Below the pieces are notes generated by a model that was not told where the DNA came from, did not search any database, and saw nothing but the letters and a program-made list of their open reading frames with translations. Below are positions 1 through 5,545 of a stretch of DNA of 5,626 nucleotides, piece after piece. This stretch comes from Bacillota bacterium (GTDB lineage: Bacteria > Bacillota_I > Bacilli_A > Acholeplasmatales > Acholeplasmataceae), in assembly GCA_030830185.1 (NCBI GenBank), contig JAURNN010000010.1:1-5626 (forward strand), in the 5' to 3' direction. Positions within the stretch are counted from its first letter, which is position 1. Every line of letters starts with the position of its first letter. The translations under genes were made by a program, and so were the position numbers.

Positions 1-701
1 AATCCACCAGGAATGGCAGCTGTACCACCTTTAGCAATTGGAAAAAGCGTGTCAATCACGCGTTGACCACTTATCAGTGGCACATGTGAAATATGTCTTT
101 CTAATACAGGACGTGATGTTTTAATTGGCCATTTTTGAGTTAAATTTAGTGTGATGATACCATCTTTTGTTTGAATTTCACAAATGGTGTCTAATACGCG
201 ATAGGATCCACTTTTTTTAATTGTTAAAATTTCACCATGAATATTTGGTGGAATCATGAGTTTATGTTTAAAAACTGGTGTTTCAAAAACTTCTGCAAAA
301 ATCATACCTGGTGTGACGTGATCGCCTTTTTGAAATAAGACTTTAACATCCCATTTTTTCTCTTGATCAAGTGGAAATGTTTGACTTCCAGGTGGAATAA
401 AGTGTCCATGATTTTTTTCGATATCTAATAATGGTCGTTGAATACCATCATAAATATTAGATATTAATCCAGGACCTAAGATCACTGAAATAGCCTCACC
501 AGATGGATAAACGGGGTCACCTTGTTTTAGTCCAACCGTATCTTCATACACTTGAACAATGGTTTTATTTTTTTGAATTTGAATGACTTCACCTAAAAGC
601 TTGTTTGGTCCAACATAAACCATTTCAAGCATTTTAAAAGAGGTTGCATCATTAACAGTAATGACAGGACCATTGATGGCGTGAATTGTATGTGTATTCA
701 T
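1..701 (-). CDS. ntpA: V-type ATPase catalytic subunit A, N-terminal 233 residues (partial)
   Basis: This is the catalytic A subunit, which forms the A3B3 head with subunit B and hydrolyses or makes ATP in the cytoplasm. I translated it from the ATG at 701-699; the frame stays open to the left edge, so the gene is cut. Visible family landmarks are the N-terminal beta-barrel start (HAINGPVITV, residues 7-16), the signature GPGLISNIYDGIQRPL (76-91), and the extra domain that distinguishes A-type from F-type catalytic subunits (about 95-180, with LDQEKKWDVK at 111-120 and MIPPNIHGEI at 149-158). SGQRVIDTLFPIAKGG (211-226) then leads to the P-loop. The window ends after P231-G232-G233, so the GxGKT Walker A motif itself is not seen. 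The ribosome site GAGGG lies inside the end of the subunit E gene, 6 nt before the ATG. Only one base separates the E stop from this start, so the two are probably translationally coupled. Full-length relatives are near 580-600 residues. Identification is very secure. Confidence 0.97.
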   Translation of the reverse strand, partial: MNTHTIHAINGPVITVNDATSFKMLEMVYVGPNKLLGEVIQIQKNKTIVQVYEDTVGLKQGDPVYPSGEAISVILGPGLISNIYDGIQRPLLDIEKNHGHFIPPGSQTFPLDQEKKWDVKVLFQKGDHVTPGMIFAEVFETPVFKHKLMIPPNIHGEILTIKKSGSYRVLDTICEIQTKDGIITLNLTQKWPIKTSRPVLERHISHVPLISGQRVIDTLFPIAKGGTAAIPGG

Positions 702-702
702 A

Positions 703-1305
703 TTAGGCCCTCACAAAGAGTTTTGATGTTTGTAAAAACACGTTTTTTTGATGTTTAAGTAATGCATCATAAGTATGATCAAATTCAATGGACTGATTTT
801 TTACCGTAAGCAAAAAACCTCCAATAACAATGTTTGGATGCATTTGAACGTCTAATGATGGATAGTTTTTTTTGATTAAGTCACCAAGAACATGATCACT
901 CGCTTGGATATGAAGAATAAGGTTTTTATGCTCATACTGATTTGCGTATGTTTTGATTTTATGAGACATGGATGTGATGTATGCTTTTGTTGTCATGAAA
1001 GATTTTATACGCTTGGTGACGGTTTCAAAAATATCTGAAACCATATTTTTTCTTAAATTCATAAGCGTTTCATCGTACTCAACACCTAAGTGATTAAGTT
1101 TCTCTTGATGAATAATCGTAAGTGATTTGAGTTCACGGTTTTTTTCTAGTTCATGTTTAATCGTTAATGCTTCTTGAATTTTAGACATTTCTTTTTGATA
1201 CAGTTTTTTAATTTCTAATTTCAGTGTTTCAATGTTTTGATCAGCAACATGTTTCATATTTTTTTCAAAATATTTTAAGAGTTGATCGTTATTATAGTAG
1301 GCCAT
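703..1305 (-). CDS. ntpE: V-type ATPase peripheral stalk subunit E
   Basis: Subunit E pairs with the small H/G-type subunit to form the peripheral stalk that holds the A3B3 head still against the membrane subunit I. The 200-residue product has the family layout and length. Residues about 10-100 are charged, heptad-rich helix (ETLKLEIKKLYQKEMSKIQE at 26-45) and should be coiled coil. Residues about 105-200 form the mixed alpha/beta C-terminal domain, with the typical hallmark IGGF (161-164) followed by IEFDHTYDALL (173-183). The ATG start has a GAGGA ribosome site overlapping the TGA stop of subunit F, 6 nt upstream. The TAA stop lies one base before the subunit A start. The E family diverges quickly, so the call rests on the C-terminal motif, the coiled coil and position. 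Together these make it secure. Confidence 0.93.
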   Translation of the reverse strand: MAYYNNDQLLKYFEKNMKHVADQNIETLKLEIKKLYQKEMSKIQEALTIKHELEKNRELKSLTIIHQEKLNHLGVEYDETLMNLRKNMVSDIFETVTKRIKSFMTTKAYITSMSHKIKTYANQYEHKNLILHIQASDHVLGDLIKKNYPSLDVQMHPNIVIGGFLLTVKNQSIEFDHTYDALLKHQKNVFLQTSKLFVRA

Positions 1306-1311
1306 ATGTCC

Positions 1312-1620
1312 TCACAGTTTTATTCCAATCGCTTCACTGACATATTGGTCAATGACTTGACCAATATCACTTTCAACGTGGCGATCTGGAACTTCTAAAA
1401 TAATTTTTCTTGGAAGCTTAAGCTTATATTCTGAAATGATTGATGGTGCAAGCGACACTAGCTTTGTCGTAATCAAAATAATCCCAACATTAGGATTTTG
1501 AATGGCTATTTCTAAAGCATCTAAAAAAGCTTGACGCTCATGCAACACTTCACCTTCAATGCCAACAAGTCTCATACCAACGAGACTATCAACATTGTCA
1601 CTAAGAATATAAAAAGTCAT
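1312..1620 (-). CDS. ntpG: V-type ATPase central stalk subunit F
   Basis: This small Rossmann-like subunit (NtpG in Enterococcus hirae naming, AtpF in Thermus) sits on the central rotor with subunit D. At 102 residues it has the usual family length. The pattern is clear: first strand MTFYILSD (1-8), GMRLVGIEGE (15-24), the strand VGIILIT (45-51), and the segment LPRKIILEVPD (69-79). A C-terminal helix follows, which in this family contacts the rotor or head. The ATG overlaps the stop of the proteolipid gene in a TAATG arrangement. There is no purine-rich ribosome site in the 20 nt before it, so translation probably depends on ribosomes finishing the proteolipid gene. The stop TGA overlaps the ribosome site of subunit E. 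Its partner subunit D is expected outside the window to the left. Confidence 0.95.
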   Translation of the reverse strand: MTFYILSDNVDSLVGMRLVGIEGEVLHERQAFLDALEIAIQNPNVGIILITTKLVSLAPSIISEYKLKLPRKIILEVPDRHVESDIGQVIDQYVSEAIGIKL

Positions 1621-2072
1621 TATAATTGGTTAATAATTAAGATGGAAATAAGTAGACCATAAATCGCAACACCCTCGCCAAGTGCAACGAAAATTAATGA
1701 TTTACCGAAGTTTTTTTCATTCTCAGAAAATGCACCAATTGCTGCAGGAGCAGCAGCAGCAACGGCAATACCTGCACCTAATGCTGATAATCCTGTTGCG
1801 AGTGCAGCACTTAAGAAACCAAGACCTTGAGCAAGAGTTCCTGTGAGCAAATCAACTGCAGGAATGACTTCATCAGCCCCATATAGTTGCGGTTTTACAA
1901 AAAGTTGAACTACAAATACAAGTGTAATGACTGTGAAAAAGCCAAAAACATGTTTCATTAACGCTTTTTTAACTTTGGACTTACTTTGCTTCCCGTTAAA
2001 AGCTGAAACAAGTGGAATCATAATAAGTAAAATCAATATAAGTGGTAATACAAAATCGATAAATGTAAGCAT
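1620..2072 (-). CDS. ntpK: V-type ATPase proteolipid subunit K (c subunit) with N-terminal membrane extension
   Basis: This is the rotor-ring subunit that carries the transported ion through the membrane. The 150 residues contain hydrophobic segments at about 3-25, 42-60, 76-113 and 122-147. Only the last two form a recognisable c-type hairpin: a small-residue helix LSALGAGIAVAAAAPAAIGA (95-114), a polar loop SENEKNFGK (116-124), and a helix with the single ion-binding carboxylate E133 in ALGEGVAIYGLL (130-141). The first half is not a duplicated c hairpin as in E. hirae NtpK. It is a membrane segment, a basic loop (28-41), then a segment resembling a signal peptide that ends near YGADE (64-68). 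From memory, some clostridial c subunits look similar. V104 replaces the glutamine and G134 replaces the Thr/Ser seen in Na+-binding rings, favouring H+. A strong GGAGG site lies 6 nt before the ATG, fitting a subunit needed in many copies. Confidence 0.95.
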   Translation of the reverse strand: MLTFIDFVLPLILILLIMIPLVSAFNGKQSKSKVKKALMKHVFGFFTVITLVFVVQLFVKPQLYGADEVIPAVDLLTGTLAQGLGFLSAALATGLSALGAGIAVAAAAPAAIGAFSENEKNFGKSLIFVALGEGVAIYGLLISILIINQL

Positions 2073-2078
2073 ATATAG

Positions 2079-2083
2079 CCTCC
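2079..2083 (-). promoter_or_regulatory. Strong ribosome binding site of the proteolipid gene
   Basis: GGAGG stands 6 nt before the ATG of subunit K, with ideal spacing, in the widest gap inside the operon (12 nt). It is the strongest site among the junctions here, in keeping with the many copies of this subunit per rotor ring. Confidence 0.75.
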
Positions 2084-2084
2084 G

Positions 2085-4010
2085 TTATTTTATTTTTAAA
2101 GGGGTAAAGGCAATGCCATTCCCTTGATAATATCTAGAAAATAGTTCATAAAACTGTAGACGTAAGACTTGGATGCCTACAATCATTCCTTCAAGTGCCA
2201 TGACAAAGATGTTTCCAAAAATTAAGACAAAGATACTTCCCGCACCACCTACCATTTCCATCAGTGACATGACAACAAGCATCATACCCGCATGCGAGAG
2301 GATGAATCCGCCAACACGTAAAAATGACATCGTGTTGGTAATATAGGATAATAGAATTTCAAATAATTCAAAGAATCCTTCTACAAAGAATCCACCAAAA
2401 CCTGTTGGAAACATTTTTTCCCCATGAGACCTTCGCTCAAAGGGTTCTTTAAAGAAAATCAGTAGAAGTGGGATACCGATGAATGGAATCGTAAATACAG
2501 GTGTAAGAATATCAATTTGAAAGCCCATGGATAATCCAAGTGCGGATAACAAGTACGTATAAAAGATGAGTCCTGCAATGCCATTATGAGACATGATCAT
2601 CTCTATGTAATGTTTATGTTTCGCTTTAATGTAAATACTAATGATCATCGCAACAATAATTAAGAACACACCAATACCGATCGCTGAAATGAGAAGTGTC
2701 ATTGTAAAATCAGCATCCATCACATGAATGGGTTTATCCAATAAGCCAAAGACATTTTGGAAGACTGGAATCAAAATTTCTTCGTTACCAAATAAGGATC
2801 CATATAAAAATCCGAAAATGGCAGAGGTGATTCCAATTCGAATTCCAATGGCACCAAGCATACTTCCTTTTTTCTTGTAAAGCCATAACCCTAATAATGA
2901 TAAGACAATCCCTTGACCTAAATCCCCAAACATCAGTCCAAATAAAATGGCATAACTCCATGCAACAAAGGGTGTTGGATCAATGTCATGATAACTCGGT
3001 AATCCGTACATCTCAACAAAAAGTCCAAAGGGTTTTGAAAACCAACCATTTTTAAGTTTTGTTGGGGGTTTTATTCTTTTATCAGCATCCGCATCATTAA
3101 TTTCAACTTCGACATCAGGTATCAACTCAAAGGAAGATTTAATTTCAGAAGCATACACGTCTTCAGAAAAGACTGAGATAGAAATTTTATCACCTAAACC
3201 AACAACATATTTCTTGGCTTCAAAAATTCTATTTAGGTAAAGAAGTTCACCCTTAATACATGATAATTTATTTGTACATGTTCCTGCAATATTATCCATT
3301 TCTTGATGATAAGATTGTATTTCAAGTTGTGCTTCTTTTATTTTTGATTCAAGATTTTCAATGGCTTCAAGTGGTCGTCCATGAACAAAATCTGGAATAA
3401 AAATACGCTCGAAGAATAAGGAAGAGAAGATATTATCAACTTCACGCTTATATTCATCAGTTGTGTAATACATACACCATGAATAATTGTTATCGGTATC
3501 AAATGATTGAAAAACAAATGGTTTCGATTGGAAAAATTTTAACTTCGGAACGCTATCATTAGGTAATCTACCGAATCTAAATGTCACATATTCAGCAGCA
3601 AATAAATCATCAAGTGGTAAGTCTAATACTTTCAAATGATTCACTTGAATGAGTGCATCTTGATATTCTGAAATTTCTTTTTCTAATGTTTTAATACGTT
3701 TGATTTCTTCACCAAGCTGTAGCTTTAAGTTTTGCATGTAATCAAACATTTCATCAAAATCGATATCATAATTACGCTGTTCGACATCTGTAAGTTGGAT
3801 ATTAAATTTTGTTTCAATATCTTTCACATCTTGTAGAAGTGTTTGACACGGGTTTTCTGAAACAAATGATGTCGAACCATGCACTTTCTCTATGATTTCA
3901 CTAGCAAGTACAGGATGAATATGTTCAGTTTCGATGAGTTTTGTTAAGACATCATCAAGTTGACTTTGATTGGCAGTAATATCGATTAATTTAATTGTAG
4001 AAATTGCCAT
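2085..4010 (-). CDS. ntpI: V-type ATPase membrane subunit I (subunit a)
   Basis: Subunit I is the stator membrane protein that forms the two ion half-channels beside the proteolipid ring and anchors the peripheral stalks. Its 641 residues match the family length. Residues 1-335 are the cytoplasmic arm, with helical hairpins around 95-125 and 215-260. Residues about 345-641 hold seven or eight membrane segments. Landmarks include LMFGDLGQG (359-367) and SFLRVGGFILSHAG (562-575) with R565, the essential arginine equivalent to R735 of yeast Vph1. ALEGMIVGIQVLRLQFYEL (605-623) carries R617, equivalent to Vph1 R799, and the protein closes with the FSRYYQGNG segment (624-632). Both channel arginines are therefore intact. 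AGGAG, overlapping the TAG stop of subunit C, lies 5 nt before the ATG. The arm is poorly conserved in the family, so the call rests mainly on the membrane half. Confidence 0.97.
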   Translation of the reverse strand: MAISTIKLIDITANQSQLDDVLTKLIETEHIHPVLASEIIEKVHGSTSFVSENPCQTLLQDVKDIETKFNIQLTDVEQRNYDIDFDEMFDYMQNLKLQLGEEIKRIKTLEKEISEYQDALIQVNHLKVLDLPLDDLFAAEYVTFRFGRLPNDSVPKLKFFQSKPFVFQSFDTDNNYSWCMYYTTDEYKREVDNIFSSLFFERIFIPDFVHGRPLEAIENLESKIKEAQLEIQSYHQEMDNIAGTCTNKLSCIKGELLYLNRIFEAKKYVVGLGDKISISVFSEDVYASEIKSSFELIPDVEVEINDADADKRIKPPTKLKNGWFSKPFGLFVEMYGLPSYHDIDPTPFVAWSYAILFGLMFGDLGQGIVLSLLGLWLYKKKGSMLGAIGIRIGITSAIFGFLYGSLFGNEEILIPVFQNVFGLLDKPIHVMDADFTMTLLISAIGIGVFLIIVAMIISIYIKAKHKHYIEMIMSHNGIAGLIFYTYLLSALGLSMGFQIDILTPVFTIPFIGIPLLLIFFKEPFERRSHGEKMFPTGFGGFFVEGFFELFEILLSYITNTMSFLRVGGFILSHAGMMLVVMSLMEMVGGAGSIFVLIFGNIFVMALEGMIVGIQVLRLQFYELFSRYYQGNGIAFTPLKIK

Positions 4011-4018
4011 ATTTTCTC

Positions 4019-5059
4019 CTAAGTGTAAATAAGCATTTGTTGCATCTCAACTTCAGAAACTTGATAACGAACGCCTTCAATGATATTGGTTAGGTTATCG
4101 TTTTGTATTTCTATAAGTGTTAAAAATGCTGTGAAAACTTTTGGAACATCGGTAGCAAAATACATAAACTTTCTTGCGAGATCGTAACGTATTTTTCCTG
4201 CATAATATTCAATGTATACAAAGTCTTGATCGTTTTTATAATATTTCAAGTTTGAATGTGTTAAGTATTTAAGAATATCATTAGGATCTTTAAGTTCGAT
4301 GATTTCATCGAGTTTTCGCTCTCTTAATCGAGAGTGTTTTAAAACAAGTAAGTTTTTAATGGTGAGTGGGTCTGCTTGATAAAACTTTTTTAACCGATAT
4401 ATTTTCGTTAAATTTTGAAGTTCAATTCTCGTGTAATATAAATCTTTTAAATCACGTGCGAGACTACCCTTATAATTGTTATCAACTCTTATAAACGCTT
4501 CATCAAAATAATACATTTCAAGTTTATATTCGATATCTAAATAACGAATCAATGTTTTGTCTTTGACATAATAAGGTTTAATGATTTTGTAATAATCTGA
4601 ATCCTTTAATGACTCGATTAATTCTTCAAAGGTTTCTGAAGCCATGAGTTTTGTAAGATCAATTTCAGTATGAACATCGAAGAAGTAAGGGACTTTTCCT
4701 TTTATTGTTTCTAAGTCATCATCACTAATGATGGTTCTTAAGACACTTAATATCAAATCGCTTTCTTGTTTAATCACAGAGAGTTGATAATAGGATTTAT
4801 CTTTCGTGTAAACGCTATGAATCAATTTCAAGATACGATCAAAATTATTTTTTCGAATGAGTAATTCAAGTTGTCCACGATGCACTGCTTTTACGTTAAT
4901 ATCTTTTAAAATCGATTCATAAAAAGGATGCTTTTTTAAATAACTTACAATATCGGATATTGTAGTGAATTTGATCATTCTTTCATAATCTTCTGCTTTT
5001 AAAAAGTCACCATACATTGATTTTGATTTAGAGATGATGGCATTATTTGCGTTACTCAA
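4019..5059 (-). CDS. ntpC: V-type ATPase subunit C (AC39/d family), TTG start
   Basis: Subunit C is the funnel-like socket that joins the central shaft to the proteolipid ring. The 346-residue length suits the V-ATPase AC39/subunit d family. The N-terminus (SNANNAIISKSKSMYGDFLK, 2-21) matches the usual opening with an Asn-Ala start, basic residues and a Met-x-Gly-x-x-Leu element. The middle has YYTRIELQNLTKIYRLKKFY (208-227), the Arg/Asn-rich helix typical of the family. The end has LIEIQNDNLTNIIEGVRY (315-332). The start is TTG at 5059-5057, sharing bases with the TGA stop of the preceding gene (TTGA). It is preferred over the ATG at codon 15 because the family N-terminus lies before that codon. 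AGGAG sits 10 nt upstream of the TTG, rather far. The stop TAG overlaps the ribosome site of subunit I. Confidence 0.93.
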   Translation of the reverse strand: MSNANNAIISKSKSMYGDFLKAEDYERMIKFTTISDIVSYLKKHPFYESILKDINVKAVHRGQLELLIRKNNFDRILKLIHSVYTKDKSYYQLSVIKQESDLILSVLRTIISDDDLETIKGKVPYFFDVHTEIDLTKLMASETFEELIESLKDSDYYKIIKPYYVKDKTLIRYLDIEYKLEMYYFDEAFIRVDNNYKGSLARDLKDLYYTRIELQNLTKIYRLKKFYQADPLTIKNLLVLKHSRLRERKLDEIIELKDPNDILKYLTHSNLKYYKNDQDFVYIEYYAGKIRYDLARKFMYFATDVPKVFTAFLTLIEIQNDNLTNIIEGVRYQVSEVEMQQMLIYT

Positions 5060-5385
5060 GATTCATGATCTCCTAAATCAATGCAAGCATTAAAAATGCT
5101 TTCAATCCAAGCATCTTTGTGTTGATTATATTTGTTTTGAATGGAGTTAAGTCGAGCTTCAAAATCTCTTTTAACGGACTGTTCTTTTACTTTGAAAAAT
5201 GTCTCGTTCTTTTTATTTGTTTCATCGATTAGTTTGGATAGATCAATTTTAAATTGTTCTATCAATTTATTTGTTTCTTTATCGATGGTTTGATCCAAAT
5301 GTTGCTTTTCTAACTCTAAGAGTTCAATTTTTTCTCGAAGTTTTTTGTCGAGCGCAATGATCTCTTTGGTAATAGAATCTTGCAA
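5056..5385 (-). CDS. Probable V-type ATPase peripheral stalk subunit H/G-type, TTG start
   Basis: This is a 109-residue, very charged, almost wholly helical protein. Leucine and isoleucine spacing (LDKKLREKIELLELEKQHL at 12-30) indicates a long coiled coil to about residue 90, followed by a short amphipathic end (WIESIFNACIDLG, 93-105). Length, composition and position as first gene of the operon match the small peripheral-stalk subunit called NtpF in Enterococcus, G in Thermus and H in archaea. That subunit forms a right-handed coiled coil with subunit E. Sequence similarity in this family is too low to be decisive, so part of the call is by context. The start is TTG at 5385-5383 with AGAAGGTGA ending 4 nt before it. 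A TGA stop lies in frame 15 nt upstream of the TTG, and no ATG or GTG start is available in that interval. The product ends in TGA, which overlaps the TTG of subunit C. Confidence 0.82.
   Translation of the reverse strand: MQDSITKEIIALDKKLREKIELLELEKQHLDQTIDKETNKLIEQFKIDLSKLIDETNKKNETFFKVKEQSVKRDFEARLNSIQNKYNQHKDAWIESIFNACIDLGDHES
5070..5074 (-). promoter_or_regulatory. Ribosome binding site for subunit C, with a competing mini-ORF
   Basis: AGGAG lies 10 nt before the TTG start of subunit C, inside the end of the preceding gene. Between them is an ATG at 5066-5064, only 3 nt from AGGAG, opening a four-codon ORF (MNLE, TAA at 5054-5052) in another frame that overlaps the TTG. The long spacing, the weak start codon and the overlap with the previous stop suggest initiation here is partly by coupling from the upstream gene. 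Confidence 0.55.
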
Positions 5386-5389
5386 ATTG

Positions 5390-5398
5390 TCACCTTCT
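5390..5398 (-). promoter_or_regulatory. Ribosome binding site deciding the TTG start of the H-type subunit
   Basis: AGAAGGTGA on the minus strand pairs with the 3' end of 16S rRNA and ends 4 nt before TTG (5385-5383). It supports this unusual start because an in-frame TGA just upstream excludes a longer product and no ATG is near. Confidence 0.7.
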
Positions 5399-5399
5399 C

Positions 5400-5414
5400 A
5401 CGTGTTAATCACGT
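5400..5414. promoter_or_regulatory. 15-bp dyad overlapping the operon transcription start
   Basis: The perfect inverted repeat ACGTG-TTAAT-CACGT lies just downstream of the -10 box and covers the predicted transcription start of the ATPase operon. The same bases also contain TCACGT twice, at 5398-5403 and 5409-5414, 11 bp apart and so on the same face of the helix. The position suits a repressor operator. If transcription began slightly earlier, it could instead form a small 5' stem-loop in the mRNA. No matching regulator family is recognised, and a 5-bp arm can arise by chance. Confidence 0.4.
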
Positions 5415-5416
5415 TT

Positions 5417-5444
5417 ATTATAGCATTATTTTTATATTTGTAAA
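5417..5444 (-). promoter_or_regulatory. SigA-type promoter of the V-ATPase operon (extended -10)
   Basis: Read on the minus strand, TTTACA (5444-5439, five of six matches to TTGACA) is followed after 16 nt by a perfect TATAAT (5422-5417). TG lies one base upstream of the -10 (5425-5424), giving the extended form TGCTATAAT. Transcription would begin near 5411-5410, leaving a leader of about 25 nt before the TTG start. It is the best promoter I can see on either strand in the gap, and it is correctly placed for the first ATPase gene. No other promoter was recognised within the operon. Confidence 0.8.
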
Positions 5445-5511
5445 ATGATAGGTAATAGCGAGTATAAATTTATTGTAAAAAAACGTTTCTATCGCTTCAT
5501 TTCATAAAAAG

Positions 5512-5522
5512 TGTTATACAAT
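5512..5522 (+). promoter_or_regulatory. Candidate -10 region for the rightward transporter gene
   Basis: TGTTATACAAT contains an extended-type TG followed by overlapping -10-like hexamers, TATACA (5515-5520) and TACAAT (5517-5522). No good -35 was found; the nearest is TTCATT at 5496-5501, three of six matches with a 15-nt spacer to TACAAT. The distance to the ATG (24 nt) leaves room for a short leader with the AAGAAGG site. It is weaker than the opposing promoter. Confidence 0.35.
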
Positions 5523-5545
5523 ATAAAAAAACAAAGAAGGTCATT

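Noticed and set aside
1927..2127. A 66-codon rightward ORF opposite the proteolipid and subunit I genes
   Set aside because: It is the reverse strand of the well-supported proteolipid gene and the end of subunit I. It has no ribosome site and no recognisable protein pattern, so it is a shadow.
5052..5066. Four-codon ATG ORF (MNLE) before subunit C as a regulatory leader peptide
   Set aside because: Its ATG is only 3 nt from the ribosome site and the length is easily due to chance. It is recorded only as a possible competitor of the TTG start.
703..5385. An internal terminator or a second promoter within the ATPase operon
   Set aside because: All gaps are 12 nt or less, and none contains a GC-rich stem followed by a T-run or a -35/-10 pair.
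5478..5491. Possible catabolite-repression (cre) site around AAACGTTTCT
   Set aside because: Aligned on the central CG it mismatches the cre consensus at four positions, including the leading TG and the C of the trailing CA, so it is not convincing.
5457..5496. AGCGA / TCGCT inverted repeat in the divergent gap
   Set aside because: The arms are 5 bp and 30 nt apart with mismatches just outside. It is too weak for a hairpin or an operator.
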